A stretch of 64,000 nucleotides of DNA from Rhizaria sp. SCN 62-66 (taxonomy: Eukaryota; Rhizaria, unplaced), in the NCBI GenBank assembly GCA_001724265.1, contig MEDY01000033.1, positions 1 to 64,000 of the forward strand, in the 5' to 3' direction. The position numbers and the translations under genes are program-made. The notes under the pieces were generated by a model. It ran no database searches. It had not been told where the DNA came from and was given only the letters and a program-made list of their open reading frames with translations. Positions 11,733-22,188 of this stretch are shown here, one piece after another; within the stretch, counting starts at the first letter, position 1; each line of letters opens with the position of its first letter.

Positions 11733-14700
11733 TTATCCCCTGAAGAAGGCATCGAAGTTGATATCAACATCCGTCGCACCAATGCTATCAGGGTCAATGT
11801 CAAGGATGTTGCTGGGATCAACATTCTTGCCACTCTTCTTACCACCCACCACGGTGCCGGGGCGCGACACTGCACTCTTAGGCCTCGCGACAGCAGGTGA
11901 GCGTCCAGCGTTACTGTGGCTGCTGGCGGCGGCGTTGCTTTGACTCACGCCGCTCGACGGCACGGCGGTCGCGAGGCCGTGGCTCGTGGTGCCGACCAGC
12001 GCGCTCGGTGCCGGGCGCGCGGTGCCGCTGCCGAAGCCGACACGGGGCGCCTTGCTGACCGCCATGCCGCTGCTGCTGCTCACGGCCCCGCGCGTAGGCG
12101 ACGGCGAGGACGGGGACTGCGCCGCCGAGTGACCGTGGGCAGTGCGGGGGCGACTGGTGCTGCGGGCACGAGCACTGGCACTAGAGCTAGTTGCGCTGCC
12201 AGTGCTGGTTCGAGCGATGCCTCGATTGCTCGTACTGGAATCCGCACTAGTTGACTCATGCGCCGCCTTGACGCTCGAACCAGCCTTCCCGCTGCCGCTG
12301 ACCTGCGTGTGCGTGACTGGCACTGACGCCAGTCCGCCACGGCCCTCCGGCTCCTGTCCCCTGTCGCGAAACCGCGTCGAGAGGAGCGCCTCGACGTCGT
12401 CGTTTGCCGCGCGGGCGGCCTGCGTGACCGCGGCGGCGGCCGAGGCGCCCGCAGTGGTTACGGGGCCCGGCGTGGCGAAGACGGACATGCTGTTGTACTG
12501 GGAGACGGGCGTCGCGGGCACGGTGGTGCTGGCATGGCTGCTGTTGTGGGCAGATGAGCTGGGAGTGCCGGGGGTCTGGCTCGTGGCGAAAGGGTTCGTG
12601 CGACGCATGAAGCCAGAACTGCTGGGGGTGTTCACATACTGCTGTTGCTGTTGTTGCTGCTGGAAGTGATGTTGCATCTGAGGCTGGGACTGGGAGAGCT
12701 GCGCTTGCTGCTGAGTCTGAAGGTGAGCCTGAGGTTGCACAGGCGGGGGCATCGTGTTCGAGAGATACGATGCTGAGAGCGCTGCCACCGACTGAGCAAC
12801 GGAAGGATGGACGAAGCGGGTGTCGTAACCGGCCAGCTGCAAATGGGGCTGCTGCTGCAACATCATCTGCTGTTTCTGCTGCTGCTGACGCTGCAAGTCC
12901 TGTTCATGTTCGCGCTGCTGTTGTTGCAGCTGCTCTTGCCCCTGCTGCTGTGCCGGCTGCTGCTGATAAAAGCGCTCGCGCTCCTGCTGCTGCAGCTGCT
13001 GGCCGTAGCTCGCGCTCTGCGACGGGGGCTGCGAGGGCGACACGAGCGACGCCGACGTGATCGGGGACAGTGGCAGCGGCGAGCTGTCGCCGCCGAAGAG
13101 CGCAGACCGGAGAACGCGGCCATCCTCTCCCTGACCGTCGCCGCTTTGGTAGCCGTGGGCGCGCGAGCGAGAATGACTGTGAGCAGGCATCGGCGTCGAC
13201 ACCGCATCAGACTGGTCGTAAGCACCAGCCGTGTTATTCTTACCGCTATTAAAAGCAGAGATGTCAGTGCCGTCACGAGGGTCGCTGCCTGCACCAACAG
13301 TCGCTGCTAGCGCCACAATGTCACGCAACTGGCGGCCCGCGGCCTCTGCCACAGCCGCAGCGGCGGGAACCGACGTCAGTGACTTGACCTGGCCCCACGC
13401 CAGCTCGGCCTTTTGTCCGCACATGGCGGCATCAGCCGCGTGACGAGCCTCGGCCGCGGCGAGCTTCTTGCGCGCGATGTACCGCTCGCCCTCTGCGTGC
13501 TGCTTGTGCTCCAGCATCGCAACCTCGAGCGTGGCGAGCTGCTGCTTGTGGCGCTGCTCCATGACCTGCACCTTCTCGCCCAGCGCAGACACGCGCGCGT
13601 ACGAGGGCTCCTCGCGCGCGCGCGCCAGCATCGCGGCCAGCTCGGCGTTGGCCACATGCAGCCGTTTGCTCTCGCCGACCGCTAGCTCCCACTGGCCCGA
13701 CACGCGCTGCAGCTCAGCCTTGGCCTCGCCCTCGCGCGCCGCTGCCAGCGTCGCCGCCGCGGCCGCCTGGCTCTGCGCGGCGTCGAGCTGGTCCTGCAGC
13801 CCGCGCGTGGCAAGCGTCACGGCCTCGCGGGTACGCGCGCCGGCTGCGGCGAGGTCGCGACTGTGCGTCTCTGACAGGGCAGACTTAATGAAGGCGATGT
13901 GGCGTTCGAGCTCGCTGACGCGGACGAACTGGAAATCCTTTTCGTCGTCGTCATCATCATCGTCGGCGTTGTCGCCGCTACTCTTGTTAGCAGCACGTTG
14001 GCGCTTGGCATCGAGACGCTGCGAGCGCAGCACAGCAACATCGGCAGCAGAAAGCACTCCAGACAGCGCAGTAACAGCGCTTGCTTCAGCAGACTCATTG
14101 CCAGCGACTACACCGGCAGCGGCATCAGCTGCAAGGTTGCGAGTGCGGCGGAGGTTGCGCAGCTGCGTGTTGGCCTCATCCAAGCGTGCGTACAGGCGTT
14201 CAACCTCCTTGCGGGACTGCGCAAGCTCGCTCTCAAGCAGGGCGGCGTTTGCAGCGCCGCCGGCAACAGTACCGGGTGACATAAGTCTGTCAGCGTTCGC
14301 GCCACCAGAGGCAGCAGCACTGCTTGCGATGGCAGTGTTGGACAAAGTGGCGCCAGTGCGCTGCGCAAGAGAGTGTAGCTCGGCGTTGAGTGCAGTGATC
14401 GTGTCGCGCTGCTCGAGCAGCTTTGCGGCGTACTTCGAGCGCGCGGCGTCGAGCTGGCCCTCAAGCTGCTTAATCCGGGCCGTGGGCTTAAGCGCGCGCA
14501 TCTCGGCCATCTCCTCCGCATGCGTCGCCGAGAGCTTCTGCAGCTGACGTTCATATGCGACGCGCATCTTCTCGTTCTCTTGCGCCAGAGAGCGCAGTTT
14601 GAGACGGGACTGACGCTCCAGGTCGCCACGCGCGGTCTCAGCGGCAGCGAGCTTATTGGCCAAGTCCGCGACTGCACGGGACTCCTCGGCGCCAGGCTTG

Positions 14701-17700
14701 TTAGCGAGCACGAGCGCTGCGGCAGAGTTGGGATGCTTCTGCTTCACAAGCGACTCGAGCGATTCGACCTGCCGTTCAAGCTCGCGCACACGCCGCTTAT
14801 CGGCTTGCTGCGCGGTCACGTCCGTGCTCGACGTCGCGTGCGCGTGTGCGGCGCCAGCGCGGCGCAGCAATGCGTGCGTCTTGGCGACGTCGGCGCTGGG
14901 GTTAGCGGCAGCGTGGGCAGCGGTCGCAGCGGCGCCAGTCCCCGTGCCGGTGAGTGCGAGGTTCTTCCAGTCGCTCATCTCGTGGCTTAACTTGTCAACC
15001 GTCGCGCGCAGACCCAGTTCGCGGGCCTCATAATCGTCCAGGATCGCCTGGTTCTCAGCGAACCACTGCACCTTGTTCTGCAGCTCAGTCACCATCTCGG
15101 AGTGCTTTGCAGCGAGCTCCAGGTAGCGACGGTGCCACTTGCCGCCGTCGCCCGCATTGTTATTACCGCTAAGCAGTGGGTCGCCGGCGGGGGACTGCAG
15201 TGCAGCGGCGTTGCTCGCCCTAAGCGCGAACGCGGCGGCAGGCAGCGGTGAGCCCATCGCGGCGCCACCGCTGGCGTATGCAGCGGCGTCCTCGGCTCCA
15301 ACCGCGGCGGCGGCACCACGAGCGGCCCGGTCAGCAGCAGTGCCGACAGCAGGCCCCGAGGTGGCTGAGCCAAGCGCGTTACGCGTCTGCGCGAGGTCGG
15401 ACTCAGCGACGGCGAGCGCACGCTTGGCGTTGGCGAGCTCCTCACGAAGAGAGCTGACCTCGACACCCTCGGCAGCGGCGGCGCGCGTGGACGCCTCCTT
15501 GGCGGCAGCGCGCGCGTCGCGGGCTTCGTGGCTCAGCTTGGCATTGGCCCTGTTGAGCGATTCCACGACGGCGTCCAAGTGTGCGATCTCCGCAGCAACC
15601 TTGTTCTCCCAAGACGGCGTTTGGCTGGCGCCGGCAGGCAGTTTGCCGCTCGCGCGGGCAACCTCCCTCAGTGACGGCTGAGCCGCCCCCGTGCGATACT
15701 CGAACAAGCGCGCCTTAGCGGCCTCCAGCTCGGTCTTAAGCGATGTGATGCGGTCCTCGTGTTCCGCGACGGCGATCTTTTCGGTCTTGGTCGAGTCAGT
15801 GCGCGCCTTCTCGAGGGACTTGGCAGTGTCTTTGTGGTGCTCGCGCTCGGACTCGAGCTCGGCCTCGGTTAGATTCAGCCGCGTCTGAAGCGCAGCGACG
15901 TTGCGCATGGCAGTGCGCTGCGAGCGGCGGAGGCGGACGACGAGTGCGGAGAGAGCAACGGGGTTCAGCGCCTTCAAGTCGGCGTCAGGGCCAGAGACTG
16001 CGGCGGTATACGCAGCGATGGCGGCGTCCGCAGCGGTGGAGAGAGACAGCTCATCTTGACTCAAAGTTAAGCCATCGGTGCTGTCGGCGTCGTGATGCTG
16101 GCGCTGGTTCATGTAAGCGGGCTTACGCGGAGGCTGCTGCATCTTGTTCGTGTCAGAGCTTTCGCGAATGTACTCGGCCTGCGTGAACGTCGCGTTCACC
16201 GTGGGGCCAGTGCTTGCTGCAGCCTTAGGCTTCGGCTTCGTCAAAGACGCAGATGCCTTGCTCTCCTTGCTCTCTGTCTCATGCCCTGCAGGAGCCTCAC
16301 TTGCAGTGTTGGTAGTGGTGACGGGCTTCGATGACTCAGCCTCATCGGCAGCAGGTGCAGTCTCAGGGGCAGATGTAGCAGCCGGGGCGTCGGCCACAGA
16401 GTTGCGACCGCTGTCTTCGTTGAATTTCTCACTGTAATCGTCATCGCCAGCACTGGCCAGCACGTTCGCCGACTCTGTCTCAGCCGACTCGGCAGCAGCC
16501 TTGTTCACGCGCCAGGCGTGCGACGGCAACGCCGCCAGCGCAGCAATCGCGGTCGCAGCAGAGCGCACAGCGAGGCCGGTCGGCACTGGCAGCTGCTTCA
16601 GCGGCGGCGCGGCGATGCTAGCGGTTGCGCCACCTGGGGCGGGAGCGGCGAGCAGCGGCGGCAGCAGCAGCGAGGCGGTCAGCGAGGCGAGCGGGTCGCG
16701 GCGGGAGCGACCGGGGGCTAGTGCAGGCGCGCATGCGGCCAGAGAGGTCACAGGGTCGCCAGTTATCGAGGAATCCTTGACTGTGGCGGAGGCCGAAGCA
16801 ATCGCGAGGATGCGACTCGCGGCGGCGATAAACGACGGGAGCGGAACACTCGTGGCAGCGGTTGTGGTCGCCGCAGAAGGGTTGTTGTACTTGGCAAATG
16901 CATCATCATCGTCATCGTCGTTCGCGTTCGGGTTCTCGTGGTCGAGCTCATCCAAGTACCCAACGACAAGGCGCGTCAGCACCTGCCTGTACTCGTTCAT
17001 CACCGCGCCCACAACGACTGCGGACGCAATGCCGCTGCCAGAGCCGCTGCTCACGGTGCCTGCCACAGAGCCTAGGCGCTGCTCCCATCCGGGGGTGACC
17101 GTGAGCAGCGCCCGCAGGCCAGCGCGAGAGGGCAGCAAACCGCCTTCGTGGCCGTGCGCACTCGAATCGGCGCCGGAGCCTGTGCCAGCGCCAGCGCCGG
17201 CAGCAGCGGTAGAGACCGCATCGTGCGTCAACGCAGATGCAGAGAAAGCAGAGGTGACCGTGGTCATCGCAACAGACGCAGATACAAGCGAGCTTGCAGT
17301 CATACTTGCAGCACTGCGCATTGCAGAGGTGAGCGCAGAGCCTGAGCTTGCGATCGCAGCCGCCGCAGTCGTAGACGCGGCAGCAGAGACAAACGGCAAA
17401 CGAGTGAAGTCGACACCCAGAGCATAAAATGCAGACACAAGCAGCAACTGGGCCTCAGTGACACCGTATGTAGTCACGACAGCAGCCCAGTCAACCGAGC
17501 CAGTGCCCGCCGCCTTCGCAAACGCAGTGACGCCGGAGCGTGCAGCAAAGCGACCGAGCGCGACAGCCGAGTCCGCAGCGCCGGACGCGGACGCGCTCGG
17601 GTACATGGTTGCGGCTGAGGGCGCAGCGGTGCGGGACGCGGCCGGTGTGTGGGGGAATAACAGGCCCGCAGCGAAACAACAGTCTGCAACGAAGATGAGC

Positions 17701-20700
17701 GCGGGCGCGGGCAGCGCGGGCGGGGGCGTGTGCGGGTTGGCAGAGCTCGAGAGCGAGGGCCAGGACGAGGGACACAATAGCGAACCGCCGGGCGCGGTGG
17801 CGGCGTGCGCAGTAACGGCGCGCTGCGAAGACGCGACGATGGAGGCTGCAAGCGAGACGACGCGCTGCGAGAAGAGCGACGCAGCCGTGAGCAGAGGAGA
17901 CAAACCGGCGGCGGGCAGGGACGGGGCGGGGGCGGCGACAAGCGCTGCGAAAACATCAATTCGAGCGCTGCTGCCGCGGGCACGAGCGCTGGCGGAGCCG
18001 GGACTGCCGTTGGAGAGCAATGGAAGGTTGAAAGTCTCAGACAGCAACGCCGCAGCAAAGAGTGAGTCAACCAACGATTGCGACAAGTACGTCAACTTGT
18101 GCTTTCCAGCAGAAATGGTGATGCTCAGACCGGCGGCAGTTTGCCACGCGCTTTCGAGTTGGGTGGCAGTGAGCAGCGGAGTGACCGTGAGACCGGGAGC
18201 CCAGGTGCCCGCGGCCACAGCAATGCTACTGCCGGAGCCGTCACCGTCAGTGGGGATGTCAGTGATGACGGCGCCAGTCGGGACGGGGACGGTCACGGAA
18301 GACGTTGCAGCGGCGGCGGCAGCGGCGAGCGCGCGCTCGATAATCGCGGCCCAGAGTGAAGAGGTGGGGGCGCCTGGCGACGGCGGCGCAAGCTCGCGAG
18401 GCAGCTTGTACTTAGCGCCAGAAACACTCCGAACAGCTGTCAGCGCTGCAACAACATCGCCAGCGGCGGTGACACTACCAATAGAGTCAGACGAGGTGCT
18501 GTAGTTGCTGTTGTTAAGAGCAGCGGCCAGCGCAGAAAAGAGAGATGCGGTCGTCACTGCCTCGGTCACACCGAAAAACTCAGTCGTAGTGAAAACGCAC
18601 TTGTCGTTCGCACAGAGTGCAGAGAGTGCCGTGCAAAGCGTTGCCAGTGACGCCGTCTCCTGAGTGCCGAGAGCAGCGGCAAAGGCAGTGTTCGCAATGG
18701 CGTTGTACAGGTCGGCAGGGACAGAGTTAGACAGCAGCAGTGCGGTGACAAACGACGACATGGGGACAGCCATGACGCCCGCGTCCGTCGCCGTTGTCAT
18801 CGCAGCAGCAGTGGCCGCAGCGCTTGTCGCAACGGCAGTGCCGGTCTTAACTGAACACATCTTCGCGTTGGTGGTGACCAGAGCGACGGGCGTCAGCTTC
18901 AACGCAGTGACGAACAGTGCGGTCGCGTCTGCAGTGTTTATTTGCGGGCACACGAGCGCGACGGCGCGCAGGAACCACGGGAAAGACAGTGCGGTGACGG
19001 CGGGGGGCGGTGTGGACGCGGCGAAGCCAGTCGCGGGCGGCGCAGCGGCGGCAGCGTGTGAGGCGACAAGGAGGAAGACTGACTGGAGAACGAGTGTGAC
19101 TGCGCTGTGACCGACAGCCCACGCATTCATGGCAGCGGATACCACGGCGGACGTATTCACGGCGGTAGCAGATGTGCTCAGACTGTTGAGCGAGTCAAGC
19201 ACAGCGCGCTGGACCCCCTTAGACGCAAAAGGTGTGTAAGTGCGGAGCGTAGGGCTCGCGAACGCGGCGGCCACAGTCGACACGGGGACAGTCGCGGCGA
19301 GCGAGAACGCCGACCCGTTCGCGTTCGCAATGCTCGCCAAAGGGTGGCCAGTAAGCGCACTGCTGTTGCTAGCGCTTGACTGCGACTGCGAGCGCGCGAG
19401 AGTAAGTACGAGCCATGTGAGGGCCAGTCCCGCGCACGAGTCGGGCCTCCCGACGCGGCCCATGGCAGTCGCGGCACTGGGTGCAGAGCCAGCGGCGGTG
19501 TGTACAGTCACGGAGTCCACCAGAGCAGGGGAGTTCAAAGTCAAGCCGCTGGCCTTAGCAACCCACCACGCGTGGGCTCCAGAGCTCGCGCTGCTGCTGC
19601 TCACGGACTCCGTCTCAGGGTCGAGTGCGGCGTTGGAAGCAATAGGCACGCGGCGAGGACCTAGTACAGCAGTGGCGGGGACAGCACTGCAACTAGCTGC
19701 GAGAGAGCTGATGTGCGATAAAACGTCGGTCTGAGCAGCGGTCACAGTCGCGTTCGCAGGCGCGGTCACGGCAGCGTTGCTGGAGTCTGTCCAGTGTGCC
19801 GACAGCGCGTTGCTGACGATAGCGCCGTCAAACCACGACGCGGGCGTGTCAGTGTAGCCGGGAAGTGACTGTGCGCATGCGGCTTGAGTTAAAAACGCGA
19901 GCGTGTCCTCGTCGCGGCCGCCCGCGTTCGTAGCCTCGAACGAGCTTGAGTTCGCAGCAGAGACACCGAGCGAAGCATGTAAGCCACGCGCGCGGTCAGC
20001 GGCGGTCACCGCAGTTGCAACTGCTGTTGCCATCACAGCGTCAGCAACAGCAGCGGCTGCGTTGGCCGAGTGAGCGGTGACCGCGGGCGCCTGAACCATC
20101 GCCGAGTCGGCGAAGGTGGCGACACGGGGCGGCAGCACGACGTACTTGGCCAGCTGGTCGCGCGCGGCGGCGGCGCCAGAATCTGCGCCCACAGCCACAC
20201 CGGATGCGCCGAGGCTCGCGGTGAAGGGCTCATCGGTGGCGAGCAGGTAGGAGCGGAGATACGCGGCGGCGACAGTGCCAGTGCTACTAGCGTTGGAGTA
20301 ATCGCTGCGGTACGGTGCGAGAGCGGCCGCAATAGCTGAGGCGTCAGCAGCAGCAACAGTGCCCACACTGGCAGGGTAGCCACTGCTGTAGCTACTGCTA
20401 CCGAACCCCGTCCCAGAGGAACCCTGCGGCGCCGAATGCAAGTGCAGCGACGACGACGCGCCGTGGCCGAGAGGATGGGTGCTGCCCGCCATGTGGCTGT
20501 AGCCGCCGCTGGACAGAGGCCCGGAGGAGACAGTGGGCGTGGAGACGATGGGGGTATCGGGGTACAGAGACGACGGCGGGTAATGACCATGACCGTGGCT
20601 AGGGCCGTGACTAGGGCCTTGGTGAAGACCGAAACCGTGAACGTGACTGGGACCGTGGCTACCGAGACCATGTTGAGAACCGGGACCGCCAGCCATGGAG

Positions 20701-20952
20701 TGACTGTGTGCAGGAGGCATGAACAACGTGTTGTCGACAGCGCCGCTGCCACTGCCACTACTGCTGCCGCCGTAGCCTGCGTTGGCGTTGGAAGTCGCAA
20801 GCTCAGCCAGTGCAATACGGTCGGCCGCAGACTGGTCGACGACAGTGGTGGCGTCAGCCGCGCTCGGTCCGGAGCCGAAACCGGTCCCAGCGGCGGTGTT
20901 GCTGCCGGAGGCGCCGCCGCCGCCGCCGCCGTAGCTGTAGTGACTCACGCTG

Positions 20953-20991
<39 letters not shown>

Positions 20992-21665
20992 ATGGGATTA
21001 GCGTTCTGAGCGTGTGAGCCGATGCTCTGGAAAGGATTCGAGAGCACGCCCAAGCCGGCGTTGTTGTTAGAAGTAGTGGTGCCGCTCGGCGGGGGCTGGA
21101 TCATTGAGATCGACGGCTCAGCGAAAGACGAGCCGCCAGCATAGGTCGCGTTGTTCGCAGCAGCACCAGCACCAACGCCGAACGCAGTGGTGGACGTGTT
21201 AGTGTTATCAATTGTGGAGACAAACGTAGCGTCGCCGTAAATAGACGGCTTGGGCGGCGAGTGATGCATGCGGTGCGGGGGGTGGTTGTTGTTCAGATTG
21301 TTCTCCGTGGTGGAGGAGGACGAGTCCGAGGGGGCCGCGAGCATGCTGCCGTGGCCACTGCTCTCGCCGACCGTGGCGAGCGAGGATGCGGGCGCCGGAC
21401 GCGCAAACGTTGACGCGTAAGACGTAGGCGCACCCGAAGCGGAGCGGAGCCATGCCGGGGCAGAGTCGGAAACGTTCGAGGCCGCTGCTTGCGACGAGGT
21501 TGTATAAGAGGATGAAGAGATGGAAGGGGCGGGGGGCGCAGGCGGGAGCGGGTCATTGCGGTGGAACAAAGCGCGGCGCTCAGGAGAGTCAAGGCCTTCG
21601 TTAAGAAACGCGTTAAAGGCGTCGTCGTCAAACGGCCGCGCCTCACGAGGCGCACGGCGGGACAT
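11733..21665 (-). CDS. CEP162: CEP162 homologue (centriole distal end / ciliary transition zone), 3310 aa
   Basis: CEP162 binds axonemal microtubules at the centriole distal end and promotes transition-zone assembly. Diagnostic blocks lie in the C-terminal coiled coil (about residues 1905-2700): VQWFAENQAILDDYEARE (about 2180; the family has WYAENQELLD), then VRELERQVESLESL followed by KHPNSAAALVLA (about 2310; the family has RYPNSLPALI), KLRSLAQENEKMRVAYERQL, and ARIKQLEGQLDAARSKY. The order and spacing match animal CEP162. The N-terminal 1900 residues are Ser/Ala/Thr-rich and poorly conserved. Residues 2885-2940 are Gln-rich. The acidic C terminus ends DINFDAFFRG before TAA. A single uninterrupted exon; human CEP162 is about 1400 residues, so this copy is more than twice as long. 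It starts head to head with CFAP99, another ciliary gene. The first Met (MSRRAPREARPF) is taken as the start. Confidence 0.85.
12650..12990 (-). repeat. CAG/CTG-rich stretch encoding Gln runs in CEP162
   Basis: On the minus strand this encodes repeated Gln runs, including QQQQQQQQ just before YVNTPSSS (near 12640-12665) and mixed Q/E/R/H segments (12840-13000). CAA and CAG codons are mixed, so it is a protein-level tract more than a pure microsatellite. Confidence 0.7.
20956..20991 (-). repeat. Perfect (CTG)12 microsatellite, poly-Ser in CEP162
   Basis: Twelve uninterrupted CTG units on the plus strand read as AGC codons on the minus strand, giving a Ser run in the N-terminal region of CEP162. 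It is the purest triplet repeat noticed in the window and a candidate for length polymorphism. Confidence 0.85.
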
Positions 21666-22188
21666 GAGAGACGAAGCAAACGCTGGGAGCGTGAGAGTGA
21701 AGAAGACGGGAGCTACGACTGAAAAGGAGTGAACAAGGAACGATTTATCAGTGATAAGGAAGTGATTATAAATTGGCCCACAACAAAAAGTAGATTATTG
21801 CATACGCACTCAATATAAATGCGACGAACGGAAAGTTCATCCCGTGATTTTAAAAACAAAAGTTGCCATTTTCAAAAACTTGGAACCATCTTGGCATTTT
21901 TCGGAACCGAGCTTGGCCTACAAAGTCGATTGACGTTGCAGTTTCGGTAACGACCCTGACTTTAGCACATCACAGAGCATTGTATTGTCCGTGTGAGAGG
22001 CTGTACATGTGATATCTAATTTTTTGTGATAGATTACATACTACGTTGTATTTACCAACTTACTGGACTTGTTATACCCCCTGTGCTGCATAGGCGTTTC
22101 ACACTCTCCTTCCACAGCCCCGCACAGCCTGCTTTGGTATCCCACTGGTCACTCGCCCCATATAGTGGCTTGCTGTCTTGCCCCCAAC
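21666..22188. promoter_or_regulatory. Shared divergent promoter region of CEP162 and CFAP99
   Basis: About 520 bp between two start codons facing away from each other. It is AT-rich, in sharp contrast to the flanking coding DNA. Both neighbours are ciliary genes, so shared control is plausible. A half-site GTTGCCAT (21862-21869) resembles one arm of an RFX X-box, but the second arm is not convincing. No TATA box was assigned. Confidence 0.5.

Noticed and set aside
21862-21879. RFX X-box between CEP162 and CFAP99
   Set aside because: Only the first half-site (GTTGCCAT) matches; the second half does not fit the consensus.
22069-22188. Upstream in-frame ATG that would add 40 residues to CFAP99
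   Set aside because: The added segment lacks coding bias and family similarity; ATG 22189 gives the normal N terminus.
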